DNA of 64,000 nucleotides from Methylobacterium sp. J-026 (GTDB lineage: Bacteria; Pseudomonadota; Alphaproteobacteria; Rhizobiales; Beijerinckiaceae), in assembly GCF_022829585.1 (NCBI RefSeq), contig NZ_JAKSYC010000067.1, positions 39,196-103,195 of the forward strand. The letters are read 5' to 3'. Shown one piece after another: positions 51,287-60,989 of this stretch (the stretch's first letter is position 1; each line of letters begins with the position of its first letter). The notes below the pieces were generated by a model. That model had not been told where the DNA came from and did not search any database. It saw nothing but the letters and a program-made list of their open reading frames with translations. Both the position numbers and the translations under genes were made by a program.

Positions 51287-51671
51287 GCGAGCACAACACT
51301 TATATTTCTCATAGGGACCCCGTCGGGACCCCCGGGGGACCCCTGGTGCCGCCGCGCGACACTCGGGCCTCTCCTGTGGGTTCAGGGCCCCGGCAACGCC
51401 GTTTCCGGCACGGTTTCGACTTGACTGACTTTTTTCGCGGGCGCACGAGGCACCGGCGCGACGCTGTCTTCGGCGGCGCCGTGCTCCCCTTCAAGCAGCG
51501 ACCAGCGAAGCGACGTGCCCGACCGATCGTGCCTGCCGTGCCCGGCCACGCGCCGTCGTCCCGCCTGAGCCGCTGAGAGGCCTGGCCGCGGGGCGCCGAC
51601 GCGGCGACCGGTCACGGCCTTGACCCAGGATGACCGGCGCCGCGTCGCCTCGTAACTCACGAGGCGAGGCC
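51287..51671. other. Intergenic region upstream of mgtE
   Basis: 385 bp without a credible gene. A C/G-run-rich patch (about 51314-51350) follows the pqqA promoter. No magnesium riboswitch (M-box) could be recognised, and the mgtE promoter was not assigned. Confidence 0.4.
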
Positions 51672-53042
51672 ATGAACGAGATCGCCCCCTTCGACACGCG
51701 CATCGACCCGTCCGTTCTGGCTGCGCGGCTCTCGGACGAGCGCGCCCCGGACATCGTGGAGAAACTCAACGAGGAGGCGCCCGAGGTCGCGGCCGCCATC
51801 CTGCTGGGCCTGCCGCTGGAGCGGGCGGTCGAGGTGCTCGACCAGCCGGAGCTCGACTGCGCCGCCGACATCATCGAGATGCTGCCCCGGGACCGGGTGG
51901 CGGCCTACCTGTCGGGGATGTCGGCCGACCGGGTCACGGACGTCTTCCGCGAGATCGAAGAGCCAGGCCGCTCCGACCTGCGCGCCCGCCTCGACGCCGA
52001 GACCCGCGGGGCCGTGGACCGGCTCTCGGCCTACGGCGAGGAGACGGTCGGCTCGCTGATGACCACCGAGTTCGTCACCATCCCCGGCACCTGGACCGTA
52101 GGCCAGACGCTGGAGCACATCCGCCACGTCGAGAAGACCCGCGAGACCATCTACGCGATCTTCGTGCTCGACCCGCGGACCCGGGCGCTCACCAAGGCGG
52201 TGCCCCTGCGACGGCTGATCTCTGGGGATCCGAACGACAACGTGCTCAGCGTCGCCCCGGGACGGCGGCCGCTCGCCGTCTCGCCCACCGCCAGCCGCGA
52301 GGAGGCGGCCCGGCTGATCTCCAAGTACGATCTCCTGGCGCTGCCGGTGGTCGACGCGGTCGGCCACGTCATCGGCATCGTCACCGTCGACGACATGATC
52401 GACGCGATGATCGAGAAGCAGACGCAGGACGTGCAGCGCTTCGGCGGCATGGAGGCGCTGCCCGAGCCCTACATGGATATCGGCTTCTTCACGATGATCC
52501 GGAAGCGCGCCGGCTGGCTGTGCGCGCTGTTCCTCTCGGAGATGCTCACCGCCTCGGCCATGCAGGGCTTCGAGGGGGAGCTGGAGAAGGCGATCGTCCT
52601 GACGCTGTTCATCCCGCTGATCATGAGCTCGGGGGGCAATTCGGGCTCGCAGGCGACCTCGCTGCTGATCCGGGCGCTGGCCCTGCACCAGATCCGCCTG
52701 CGGGACTGGTGGCGCGTGGCGCTGCGGGAGTTGCCCACCGGCATCGTTCTCGGGTCGATCCTCGGGGTGATCGCGGTGATCCGGATCGTGGCGTGGCAGA
52801 AGCTCGGCCTCTACGATTACGGCGAGCACTGGCCGCTGGTCGCTGTGACCGTGGGGTCGGCACTGGTCGGGATCGTGACCTTCGGGTCCCTGTCGGGCTC
52901 GATGCTGCCGTTCCTGCTCCAGCGGATCGGCTTCGACCCCGCCACCGCCTCGGCGCCGTTCGTGGCGACGCTGGTCGATGTCACCGGTCTCGTGATCTAT
53001 TTCTCCGTCGCGCTGCTGATCCTGCGCGGGACGCTGCTGTAG
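51672..53042 (+). CDS. mgtE: Magnesium transporter MgtE
   Basis: A 456-residue magnesium channel: N-domain of helical repeats (about 20-130), a CBS pair (about 135-265, with GSLMTTEFVTIPGTWTVGQTL and DLLALPVVDAVGHVIGIVTVDDM) that senses magnesium, and five membrane helices (about 285-456) with the pore segment PLIMSSGGNSGSQATSL. A GAGGCGAGG ribosome site precedes the ATG. It is the first gene after the pqqA locus and stands alone. Confidence 0.95.
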   Translation: MNEIAPFDTRIDPSVLAARLSDERAPDIVEKLNEEAPEVAAAILLGLPLERAVEVLDQPELDCAADIIEMLPRDRVAAYLSGMSADRVTDVFREIEEPGRSDLRARLDAETRGAVDRLSAYGEETVGSLMTTEFVTIPGTWTVGQTLEHIRHVEKTRETIYAIFVLDPRTRALTKAVPLRRLISGDPNDNVLSVAPGRRPLAVSPTASREEAARLISKYDLLALPVVDAVGHVIGIVTVDDMIDAMIEKQTQDVQRFGGMEALPEPYMDIGFFTMIRKRAGWLCALFLSEMLTASAMQGFEGELEKAIVLTLFIPLIMSSGGNSGSQATSLLIRALALHQIRLRDWWRVALRELPTGIVLGSILGVIAVIRIVAWQKLGLYDYGEHWPLVAVTVGSALVGIVTFGSLSGSMLPFLLQRIGFDPATASAPFVATLVDVTGLVIYFSVALLILRGTLL

Positions 53043-53272
53043 GGGTTTTGGAATAGACGCGGGTGGGCAATTCCCGCCCGCAGAGGCGGGGAGGGCGCGC
53101 GCGGGGCCGGTCTTTGCCCTCATTCGGGAGCGATATGCGGATTTCGGAGCCCACAGGGATGAGGAGGCCGATCGCGCCCTCCCGAGCCGACCTGTGACAT
53201 CTCAGGTCCGCGCCGGAGAAGGCGCGCGCTCGAACTGACGTGCCGGATCGGAGGACCTGGGCGCGCGCCCCG

Positions 53273-54814
53273 TCACTCCGCCACGGTCGCCGCCAGCCGC
53301 TTCCGCTGCACCTTGCCGTTCGCCGTGCGCGGCAGGGCGTCGAGGAAGCGGATCTCCCGCGGGCATTTGTAGGCCGCAAGCCGCTCGGCGCAATACGCGA
53401 GCAGCGCCTCGGCGTCCGGTTCGGAATCGGGCTGGAGCACCACGAAGCCGCAGATCACCGAGACATCCGCGCGCACCGGCAGCTCGGCCACGCCGACCTC
53501 CGCCACGGACGGGTGGGCGGCGAGCACCGCCTCGACCTCGTTGGGCGAGACCCTGTAGCCCATCGCCTTCATCAGGTCGTTGTTGCGGCCTTCGAACCAG
53601 AGGTAGCCGTCGGCGTCGAGCCGGGCGAGGTCGCCGCCGACGAACCAGTCCCCGCGCGACACCTCGGCTTCCTCCCCGGGGCGGTTCCAATAGCCGAGCA
53701 TCAGCGCCGGCTCGGAGCGATGGACGGCGAGCAGGCCGATCTCGCCGGCCGGGAGGGGGACGGGCACGCCCTCGACCGGCAGGATCGCCACCCGCCGGCC
53801 GGGTTGCGGCTTGCCGGGCGAGCCGGGGCGCACCGGGATGGTCGGGCCGCTGGAGATGTAGGTCGAGATCTCGCTCATCCCGAGGGCCTCGTAGAGGGGC
53901 TTGCCCGTGGCCTGAATCCAGGCTTCGAGCAGCGCAATCGGAAGCGGCTCGCCCGCCGTGCAGCCGTGGCGCAGGCACGACAGATCGTGGGCGCCGAGGT
54001 CGCCGTATTTCAGGATCTGGCGGTAGAGAGTGGGCACCGCGGCGAACAGGGTGGCACCGTACTCGGCGATCAGGCGCGGCCAGACCGCAGGGTCGCGCGG
54101 GCCATTGTAGAGCACCGCGGTGGCGCCCACCGACCAGGGGTCACTCAGGCCCACCCCGAGCGTGTAGGTCCAGTTCATGGTGCCGGCATGCAGCATCACG
54201 TCGGATTCCGTCAGCCCAAGCCAATGGTCGAGCATCGGCCGCCGGCCATAGGCGGCCCGGTGGGCGTGAAGCACGCCCTTCGGCCGGCTCGTGGTCCCGG
54301 AGGTGTAGATCAGCATCGCCGGATCGTCGGCGGCGGTGTCGGCGTAGTCGGGGCGCGGCGGGCCAGCTTTCATCCGCGCGATCGCAGCGGCATCGAGCAG
54401 GCGGCGGTTGCCGAGCGCCTCCGCGGAGACTGTGCAGCCGCTGCCGATCACCACCGCAGCGGCCCCGGAATTCTCCATCAGGAACGCCGCCTCGGGCTCG
54501 GTGAGCTGGGGCGAGGAGGGCAGCGCCACCAGTCCCGCCGCCAGGGCGCCGAAATAGACGAGGACGTAGTCGGCCTCGTTGCCCATCCGGATCATCACCC
54601 GGTCGCCGGGCTCCAGCCCCAAGGCGCGCAGCCCCGCCGCGATGCCGCGCACGGCCCGATCGGCCGCACCGAAGCTGAGCCGGTCGACCGTGCCATCGCC
54701 GACCATGATCAGCGCGGTTTTGTCGGGACGCAGGCGGGCGTTCTCGGCGAGGCAGTACCGAGCGGCGTTGAACCGCTCCGGTGGGTGGCGGTGGTCGGAT
54801 CGGCTGTCGGGCAC
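53273..54814 (-). CDS. AMP-dependent acyl-CoA synthetase
   Basis: A 513-residue ANL-superfamily ligase. The P-loop is LIYTSGTTSRPKGVLHAH; YEALGMSEIST, WFVGGDLARLDADGYLWFEGR and the C-terminal lysine in PRTANGKVQRKRL complete the adenylate-forming set. It activates a carboxylic acid to its CoA thioester. The overall style is near benzoate- and medium-chain-acyl-CoA ligases, but the substrate cannot be fixed. It lies just downstream of paoC on the same strand (86 bp), and an aldehyde oxidoreductase plus CoA ligase could form an aldehyde-to-acyl-CoA route. Confidence 0.88.
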   Translation of the reverse strand: MPDSRSDHRHPPERFNAARYCLAENARLRPDKTALIMVGDGTVDRLSFGAADRAVRGIAAGLRALGLEPGDRVMIRMGNEADYVLVYFGALAAGLVALPSSPQLTEPEAAFLMENSGAAAVVIGSGCTVSAEALGNRRLLDAAAIARMKAGPPRPDYADTAADDPAMLIYTSGTTSRPKGVLHAHRAAYGRRPMLDHWLGLTESDVMLHAGTMNWTYTLGVGLSDPWSVGATAVLYNGPRDPAVWPRLIAEYGATLFAAVPTLYRQILKYGDLGAHDLSCLRHGCTAGEPLPIALLEAWIQATGKPLYEALGMSEISTYISSGPTIPVRPGSPGKPQPGRRVAILPVEGVPVPLPAGEIGLLAVHRSEPALMLGYWNRPGEEAEVSRGDWFVGGDLARLDADGYLWFEGRNNDLMKAMGYRVSPNEVEAVLAAHPSVAEVGVAELPVRADVSVICGFVVLQPDSEPDAEALLAYCAERLAAYKCPREIRFLDALPRTANGKVQRKRLAATVAE

Positions 54815-54900
54815 CGGGCGTCCCCCGTGTTCGGGCTTTTAGCCCGGTGTCCCGCCTGCGCGTCCTGCCGTCAACCGCGGGTGCGGAGTTCCGACCTGGG

Positions 54901-57123
54901 TCAGGTCCGCCGCTGTGCCTGCCCCTCCTGCTCCTCGAAGCCCTTGAGCATCTTGTCGAGGGTCAGCGGGTATTCGCGGACGCGGATGCCGGTGGCGTTG
55001 TAGATCGCGTTGGCCAGCGACGCGCCGGCCCCGCAGATGCCGAGTTCACCCAGCCCCTTGCTCTTCAAAGGGTTGGTCTTGTCGTCGAGTTCCGGCAGGA
55101 ACACCGCATCGATCGCCGGGATGTCGGCATGGACCGGCACGTGATACTCGGCCATGTCGTGGTTGACGAAGTAGCTGTAGCGGGGATCGACCACCGCATC
55201 CTCCATCAGCGCCGCGCCGACACCGAAGGTCATGCCGCCGATCGCCTGGCTGCGCGCGGTCTTGGCGTTGAGGATGCGGCCGCCCGTAAAGACGCCGAGC
55301 ATCCGCCGCAGCCGGATCTCGCCGGTGTCGATATCGACTCCGACCTCCGCGAAATGCGCGCCGTAGGAGTACTGCGAGAATTTCTGCTTCATCTCGCCGG
55401 GCTTGATCTCCCCCGAGGCCTCCAGACCCGACTTGGCCAAGTCGGTGAGCGCCTCGGTGCGGTTGCCCGACCTGACCGCGCCATCGCGGAACGTCGCGCC
55501 ATCCGGGTTGAGATCGCCGGCCTTGAGCACGGCCTGCCGGAGGTTGTTGCAGGCGACATAGAGGGCCGATCCCGCCGAGGCGGCACCGAAGGACCCACCC
55601 GAGCCGGACGCGTAGGGGAAGTCCGTGTCGCCGATCTCGACCCGCACGCGCTCGGGCGGAAGGCCCAGCATCTCGCCGGCGATCTGGGTGAGGATCGTGT
55701 AGGTGCCCGTACCGGGATCGGTCATGGCCATCTGGACGACCAGCACGCCGTCCGGCCCGAGCTTCACCTTGGCGGAGGACGGCATCAGCGGGTTGAGGCG
55801 GGCGGCCGCCGACATGCCCATGCCGACGAGCCAGTTGCCGTCACGCCGGCTGCCCGTCGCTTGGCGCTTGTCCCATCCGAACAACCGCGCGCCCTCGCGC
55901 ATGCATGGCACGAGCTGGCGGGTGGAGAACGGCACCTTCTTCTCGGGATCCTCGGCCGGCTCGTTGCGGACCCGCAACTCGATCGGGTCGATCTTCAACT
56001 GTTCGGCCAGCTCGTCCATGGCGCACTCGAAGGCGAGCTGACCCACGGCCTCGCCCGGTGCGCGCATGGACGAGGCGATGGGCATGTTCAAGTTCACCAG
56101 CCGGTGGCGGGTGACGCGGTTCTGCGCCGCGTAAAGGGAGCGGGTAACGTTCGCGGCGGTCTCGAAGAATCCGTCGCCCTCGGCGGTGTCGGACCAGGAT
56201 TCGTGACCGATGGCCGAGAGACGGCCCTCGCTGTCGGCACCGAGGCGGATCCGCTGGATCGTGTCGCTGCGATGGGTCGCGACGTGGAATTCCTGCTGCC
56301 GGGTCAGGGCGACCTTGACGGGCCGTTCGATCAGCTTCGAGGCCAGGATCGCCAGGGTCGCCTCAGGCTGGACCTGCAACTTCGCCCCGAAGCCACCGCC
56401 GATATACGGGCTGACAATCCGCACCTTTTCGGGGGGCAGCTTGAGCACGGAGCCCAGCGCCTTCTGGCCGCGGTTCGGCATCTGATTGGCGGTATGGAGG
56501 ACGACACCGTCGCCGTCCCAGGCGGCGATCGTCGCGTGCGGCTCCATCTGGGCGTGGATCTGGTTCGGCGTGACGTACTCCACGTCGAGCTTCACCGGCG
56601 CCGCCGCGAAGGCCGCGTCGAAGTCGCCGAGCTTCGAATCCGGCGGCGAGTTGATCGGCTTCGGCTCGTAGGCCGACGCCATCGCGTCCTTGAGATGGCC
56701 CTTGGGCGTCTGGGCGTCGTACTGCACCTTCACCAGCATCGCGGCGGCGCGGGCCTGTTCGAAGGTCTCGGCCACCACGAAGGCCACCGGCTGCCCGTAG
56801 AAGGCGACCTGCGTCCCCTGGAGCTGCGGCCAGACCTGCTCCTTCTTCTCCCCCTGCGCGGGTACGTTCTCGTGGGTCATCACCAGGATCGTGCCGGGCG
56901 CCCGGCGGGCGGCATCGGCATCAATCGACCTGATCGTGCCGGACGCGATGGTGGCGGCCACGATGAAACCGTAGGCGGGGTTCTGCAGCGCCCGGGTCTC
57001 GTAGGCGTAGGGCGCGTGGCCCGTGACCTTGAGCTTGCCCTCGACGCGGCTCAGAGGCTTGCCGACGAGCCCGTCGGGACGGTCGTCGAGCGGCGTTTGG
57101 CCGATCGGCTGGTTCATCTCCAT
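54901..57123 (-). CDS. paoC: Aldehyde oxidoreductase molybdenum subunit
   Basis: A 740-residue molybdopterin-binding subunit of the xanthine dehydrogenase family, of the periplasmic PaoABC type. It has YIGGGFGAKLQVQPE and SSMRAPGEAVGQLAFE, and the catalytic glutamate in GLGELGICGAG. The enzyme oxidises aldehydes to acids. A second in-frame ATG two codons later is an alternative start. Upstream paoB and paoA complete the enzyme. No XdhC/PaoD-type cofactor maturation gene lies next to it. Confidence 0.92.
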   Translation of the reverse strand: MEMNQPIGQTPLDDRPDGLVGKPLSRVEGKLKVTGHAPYAYETRALQNPAYGFIVAATIASGTIRSIDADAARRAPGTILVMTHENVPAQGEKKEQVWPQLQGTQVAFYGQPVAFVVAETFEQARAAAMLVKVQYDAQTPKGHLKDAMASAYEPKPINSPPDSKLGDFDAAFAAAPVKLDVEYVTPNQIHAQMEPHATIAAWDGDGVVLHTANQMPNRGQKALGSVLKLPPEKVRIVSPYIGGGFGAKLQVQPEATLAILASKLIERPVKVALTRQQEFHVATHRSDTIQRIRLGADSEGRLSAIGHESWSDTAEGDGFFETAANVTRSLYAAQNRVTRHRLVNLNMPIASSMRAPGEAVGQLAFECAMDELAEQLKIDPIELRVRNEPAEDPEKKVPFSTRQLVPCMREGARLFGWDKRQATGSRRDGNWLVGMGMSAAARLNPLMPSSAKVKLGPDGVLVVQMAMTDPGTGTYTILTQIAGEMLGLPPERVRVEIGDTDFPYASGSGGSFGAASAGSALYVACNNLRQAVLKAGDLNPDGATFRDGAVRSGNRTEALTDLAKSGLEASGEIKPGEMKQKFSQYSYGAHFAEVGVDIDTGEIRLRRMLGVFTGGRILNAKTARSQAIGGMTFGVGAALMEDAVVDPRYSYFVNHDMAEYHVPVHADIPAIDAVFLPELDDKTNPLKSKGLGELGICGAGASLANAIYNATGIRVREYPLTLDKMLKGFEEQEGQAQRRT

Positions 57124-57147
57124 GGGGACGGTCCTTGAGCGGGAGGG

Positions 57148-58122
57148 CTACGCGCGGGTCGCCTGCGCCACGACGGCGCGCAGGGTCCGCCGCGTCAGCG
57201 GGATCTTGAAGTCGTTGCTGCCGTAGCCGCGGGCGCCCTTGAGGACCGCGTCGGCGGCGGCGTCGGCGGAGCCGGTCTGCACCAGCGCCGTCTCGGCCTC
57301 GGCCACCCGCCAGGGCTTGTGCGCCAGACCGCCGAAGGCGAGCCGCGCCGCGTGGGGCTTCCCGCCCTCGGCGCCGGCGATCACCGCGGCCACGGAGACC
57401 GTGGCGAAGGCGTAGGAGGCCCGATCACGGACCTTCCGGTAGATATGCAGGCCCGCCACCGGCCTCGGCAGGGTGACGGCGGTGATGATCTCGCCGGTGC
57501 GCAGGTCGGTCTCGATCTGCGGCGTGTCGCCGGGCAGCCTGTAAAAGTCGGCGATCGGGATCGTCCGCGCCTGCCCATTCGGGTCCATCGTCTCCACGGT
57601 GGCGTCGAGGGCGCGCATGGCGACGTTCATGTCGGACGGGTTGGTGGCGATGCAGGCCTCGCTCGTGCCCAGCACCGCCATGATGCGGTTGAACCCACCG
57701 ATGGCCGAGCAGCCCGAGCCGGGTTCCCGCTTATTGCAGGGCATGGCCGTATCGTAGAAATAGTAGCAGCGCGTCCGCTGGAGCAGGTTGCCGGCGGTGG
57801 TCGCCTTGTTGCGGAGCTGGCCCGAGGCGCCGGCCAGGAGCGCCTTCGCCAGGACGGCGTAGTCCTTCCGGACCCGCGGGTCGGCGGCGAGGTCGGAATT
57901 GCGCACCAGCGCGCCGATGCGCAGCCCGCCCTCCTGCGTCGCCTCGACCTTGTCCAGGGGAAGCCGGTTGACGTCGATCAGCGTCGCCGGGGTCTCGACC
58001 TGCAGCTTCATCAGATCGAGGAGATTGGTGCCGCCAGCGATGAACCGGGCGTTCGGCCGTTCGGCCGCGAGCTTGGCGGCGTCTTGCACGGTCGCGGGAC
58101 GCTCGTAGGTGAAAGCCTTCAT
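57148..58122 (-). CDS. paoB: Aldehyde oxidoreductase FAD subunit
   Basis: A 324-residue FAD-binding subunit ([53 protein letters not shown]). The segment [20 protein letters not shown] followed by a Cys contains the cysteines that in E. coli PaoB hold an extra [4Fe-4S] cluster, which ordinary XdhB proteins lack; this supports the Pao assignment. It ends 24 bases before paoC and starts 10 bases after paoA. Confidence 0.92.
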   Translation of the reverse strand: MKAFTYERPATVQDAAKLAAERPNARFIAGGTNLLDLMKLQVETPATLIDVNRLPLDKVEATQEGGLRIGALVRNSDLAADPRVRKDYAVLAKALLAGASGQLRNKATTAGNLLQRTRCYYFYDTAMPCNKREPGSGCSAIGGFNRIMAVLGTSEACIATNPSDMNVAMRALDATVETMDPNGQARTIPIADFYRLPGDTPQIETDLRTGEIITAVTLPRPVAGLHIYRKVRDRASYAFATVSVAAVIAGAEGGKPHAARLAFGGLAHKPWRVAEAETALVQTGSADAAADAVLKGARGYGSNDFKIPLTRRTLRAVVAQATRA

Positions 58123-58132
58123 GTCCGCCCCC

Positions 58133-58783
58133 TCAGAGGTTGCTGGCGGCGGTGTCGCGGATCGCCGCAACGATGTTCGGGTAGGCGGCGCAGCGGCAGA
58201 TGTTGCCGCTCATCCGCTCGCGGATCTCGTCGTCGCTGAGGCTGGGGCTCGACGCCACGTCCTCGGTGACGTGGCTCGGCCACCCGGCCTTGACCTCGCT
58301 CAGCATGCCCACCGACGAGCAGATCTGGCCCGGCGTGCAGTAGCCGCACTGGAAGCCGTCATGCTCCAGGAAAGCTGCTTGCATCGGGTGCAGTTGGTCG
58401 CCGGAGGCGAGCCCCTCGATGGTGGTGATCTGATCGCCGTCGTGCATCGCGGCGAGCGTCAGGCAGCTGTTGATCCGCCGCCCGTCGACCAGCACCGTGC
58501 AGGCGCCGCACTGGCCGTGGTCGCAGCCCTTCTTCGTGCCGGTCAGCGCGAGGTGTTCCCGCAGGGCGTCGAGCAGAGTCGTGCGCGTGTCGAGGACGAG
58601 GTCGTGCGCTTGGCCGTTGATGGTGAGCCGCACCGGCAGGGTCTGCGGAGCCGGATCGCCGGGGGCGGCGACGGCGGGCGCGGGCCGGACCCCGAGGGCG
58701 CCCAGCGCCCCGGCCACGGCGCAGCCTTCCACCACAGACCGCCGGGTCAGGGCGAACGGTCTCTTCGGAGTCGCGTCTGTCAT
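58133..58783 (-). CDS. paoA: Aldehyde oxidoreductase 2Fe-2S subunit, Tat-exported
   Basis: A 216-residue iron-sulfur subunit. A twin-arginine signal ([20 protein letters not shown], about residues 12-31) exports the folded complex. The plant-type [2Fe-2S] cluster is in [18 protein letters not shown] with a later Cys, and the second cluster in CGYCTPGQI and GNICRCAAY. Electrons pass from the Mo site through the clusters and FAD. It is the first gene of the paoABC operon. Confidence 0.93.
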   Translation of the reverse strand: MTDATPKRPFALTRRSVVEGCAVAGALGALGVRPAPAVAAPGDPAPQTLPVRLTINGQAHDLVLDTRTTLLDALREHLALTGTKKGCDHGQCGACTVLVDGRRINSCLTLAAMHDGDQITTIEGLASGDQLHPMQAAFLEHDGFQCGYCTPGQICSSVGMLSEVKAGWPSHVTEDVASSPSLSDDEIRERMSGNICRCAAYPNIVAAIRDTAASNL

Positions 58784-59004
58784 GCTGCTATCCCGTCCGT
58801 GCGCGACGCTGCGCGGCGCAACCTGGAATCTGGTCCGCCAACGTCCGGCTCCGCGGATTAGATCCGGTCCAGACTGCGCCCGTTTACCGCGGCTCAGCCT
58901 TCGGACGGGGACCCATCGGAGCCATAGCTTCTCGTCGATCGGCCTTGCTCGGTGACGCCGCCGGTCCACGTGAGGGCTGGAACATTCAGCCAGAGGCTTA
59001 CTGC

Positions 59005-59835
59005 ATGGCCATATCTGTCCCGACCCTGGCCCTGAACGATGGGCACCGCATCCCCCAGATCGGCTACGGCTGCTGGCAGCTCTCCGACGCGCAGGCGCCG
59101 GACCTCGTCGGCCGGGCGTTGCAGGCGGGCTACCGCCTGATCGACACCGCCGCCGCCTACGGGAACGAGGCGGGGGTCGGCCGGGGCATCCGCGACGCAC
59201 GGGTGTCGCGGGACGAGATTTTCCTCACCACCAAGCTCTGGAACGACCGCCAGGGGCGGGACGAGGCCCGGCGCGCCTTCGACGAGAGCCTGGAGCGCCT
59301 CGGCCTCCCCTATGTCGACCTTTACCTGATCCACTGGCCGTGCCCGCAGCGGCGCCTGTTCGTGGAGACCTGGAAGACGCTGATCCAGCTCCGTGACGAG
59401 GGTCGGGCCAAGTCGATCGGCGTGTCGAACTTCACGCCGGAGCACGTCGCCATGCTTCTGGCCGAGACCGGCGTCGCGCCAGCTGTGAACCAGATCGAGC
59501 TGCACCCGCATTTCCAGCGCCGGGCGCCGCGCGCGGACGATGCCCGGCACGGGATCGTGACCGAATCCTGGAGCCCCCTCGGCCAGGGCAAGGAGCTGCA
59601 CGATCCGGCCATCCTGGCGATCGCTCAGGACCACGGCAAAAGCCCCGCCCAGGTCGTGCTGCGCTGGCAGGTACAGATCGGCTGCGTGGCGATCCCGAAG
59701 ACCGCCCGGCCCGAACGCATCGTCGAGAACATCGCCCTGTTCGACTTTGCGCTGTCCGATGCGGAGATGGATCGGATCGCCGCCCTCGACCGGCCGGACG
59801 GCCGGATCGGGCCCGATCCGGCGACCTTCTACTGA
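59005..59835 (+). CDS. Aldo/keto reductase
   Basis: A 276-residue NADPH-dependent AKR with the tetrad visible: Asp in [11 protein letters not shown], Tyr in AAAYGNE, Lys in LTTKLW and His in LIHWPCP. The C-terminal [14 protein letters not shown] binds the 2'-phosphate of NADPH. It resembles 2,5-diketo-gluconate reductase-type enzymes ([17 protein letters not shown]). It reduces aldehydes or ketones; the physiological substrate is unknown. It diverges from paoA, consistent with aldehyde metabolism on both sides. Confidence 0.9.
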   Translation: MAISVPTLALNDGHRIPQIGYGCWQLSDAQAPDLVGRALQAGYRLIDTAAAYGNEAGVGRGIRDARVSRDEIFLTTKLWNDRQGRDEARRAFDESLERLGLPYVDLYLIHWPCPQRRLFVETWKTLIQLRDEGRAKSIGVSNFTPEHVAMLLAETGVAPAVNQIELHPHFQRRAPRADDARHGIVTESWSPLGQGKELHDPAILAIAQDHGKSPAQVVLRWQVQIGCVAIPKTARPERIVENIALFDFALSDAEMDRIAALDRPDGRIGPDPATFY

Positions 59836-59883
59836 GCCTCAGCCCTTCGGCGGCGCAGCATGACACCGCGCCGCAAAAGATTT

Positions 59884-59900
59884 ATGCTCACAGCGTGCAT
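59884..59900. promoter_or_regulatory. nadA upstream dyad, distal copy
   Basis: ATGCTCA-CAG-CGTGCAT, an imperfect copy of the perfect dyad at 59943-59959, 59 bases further upstream. Two copies in one promoter region suggest cooperative repressor binding. Confidence 0.5.
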
Positions 59901-59942
59901 ATCTAGACATGCGCCTCCGGCCCTCATAAGTTAGACGGCACA

Positions 59943-59959
59943 ATGCTCAAACTGAGCAT
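59943..59959. promoter_or_regulatory. nadA upstream dyad, proximal copy
   Basis: A perfect inverted repeat ATGCTCA-N3-TGAGCAT lies 13 bases before the nadA start codon and just ahead of its ribosome site, placed for repression. A NAD-biosynthesis repressor such as NadQ, proposed for alphaproteobacteria, is the best candidate; the motif assignment is from memory. Confidence 0.6.
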
Positions 59960-59972
59960 AATGGAGGACGCC

Positions 59973-60989
59973 ATGGCGTCGACCGTGTTACCCGTCTCCC
60001 GCACGCCCGGCCGGGGCCTGCCGCTTCCCGATCTCTACGCCCGCGTCAGCCGGCACGTCCCGGCGATCGAGTGGCCGGCGCTCGCGCCCGACATCGAGGC
60101 GATCCTGCGGCTGAAGCGCGAGCGCAACGCCGTGATCCTGGCGCATAATTACCAGGCACCGGAGATCTTCCACACGGTGGCCGACATCGTCGGCGACAGC
60201 CTGGCGCTGGCCCGCGAGGCGGTGACGGTCGACGCCGACGTGATCGTCCTGGCGGGCGTGCACTTCATGGCGGAGACCGCCAAGCTCCTGAACCCGAGCA
60301 AGACGGTGCTCATCCCCGACATGGGCGCGGGCTGCTCGCTGGCCGATTCGATCACCGCCGCGGACGTGCGTGGCCTGCGGGCCAAGTACCCGGGCGTGCC
60401 GATCGTGACCTATGTCAACACCTCGGCGGCCGTGAAGGCCGAGTCCGACCTGTGCTGCACGTCGGGCAACGCCGTCGCGGTGGTGCGGTCGCTGAACGCC
60501 CCCCGGGTGCTGATGATCCCGGACGAGTTCCTGGCGCAGAACGTCCAGGCCGAGATCCCGGAGGTCGAGATCCTGACCTGGGCCGGACATTGCGAGGTGC
60601 ACGAGCGCTTCACCCCGGCCGATATCCGCGACGTCCGCGACAGCTATCCCGGCGTCACGGTGATCGCGCATCCCGAATGCCCGCCGGACGTGGTCGCCGA
60701 ATCCGACTTCTCCGGCTCGACCGCGATGATGATGGACTTCGTGCTCCAGAAGCGGCCGAAGCAGGTCGTGCTCGTCACCGAATGCTCGATGGCCGACAAC
60801 ATCGCCGCGCAGAACCCGGATATCGAGTTCATCAAGCCCTGCAACATGTGCCCGCACATGAAGCGGATGAGCCTGCGCAACATCCGGCGCTCCCTCGAAA
60901 CCATGACTCACGAGGTCACGGTCGATCCGGCCCTCGCCGACCGCGCCCGGGCGGCGGTGGAGCGCATGCTGCTGGTGCGCACGCGATGA
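59973..60989 (+). CDS. nadA: Quinolinate synthase
   Basis: A 338-residue [4Fe-4S] enzyme that condenses iminoaspartate with dihydroxyacetone phosphate to quinolinate in NAD synthesis. Cluster cysteines are in [19 protein letters not shown] and [19 protein letters not shown] is the family signature. GGAGG (59963-59967) selects the ATG at 59973 over earlier in-frame ATGs. The stop overlaps the nadB start (ATGA). Confidence 0.95.
   Translation: MASTVLPVSRTPGRGLPLPDLYARVSRHVPAIEWPALAPDIEAILRLKRERNAVILAHNYQAPEIFHTVADIVGDSLALAREAVTVDADVIVLAGVHFMAETAKLLNPSKTVLIPDMGAGCSLADSITAADVRGLRAKYPGVPIVTYVNTSAAVKAESDLCCTSGNAVAVVRSLNAPRVLMIPDEFLAQNVQAEIPEVEILTWAGHCEVHERFTPADIRDVRDSYPGVTVIAHPECPPDVVAESDFSGSTAMMMDFVLQKRPKQVVLVTECSMADNIAAQNPDIEFIKPCNMCPHMKRMSLRNIRRSLETMTHEVTVDPALADRARAAVERMLLVRTR

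Noticed and set aside
50733..51299. 188-codon minus-strand frame containing an internal repeat (PRSCPKSASAWKSPATS twice)
   Set aside because: The repeat is only the out-of-frame reading of the two duplicated pqqA genes.
53059..53081. Hairpin after mgtE as a terminator
   Set aside because: The 9-bp stem has a G-T wobble and no T-run follows, so it was not listed as a feature.
54781..57138. 785-codon plus-strand frame opposite paoC
   Set aside because: Shadow of the molybdenum subunit gene, which has clear catalytic motifs.
59943..59972. Earlier in-frame nadA start (ATG at 59943)
   Set aside because: It lies inside the perfect operator-like dyad, and the GGAGG ribosome site points to the ATG at 59973.
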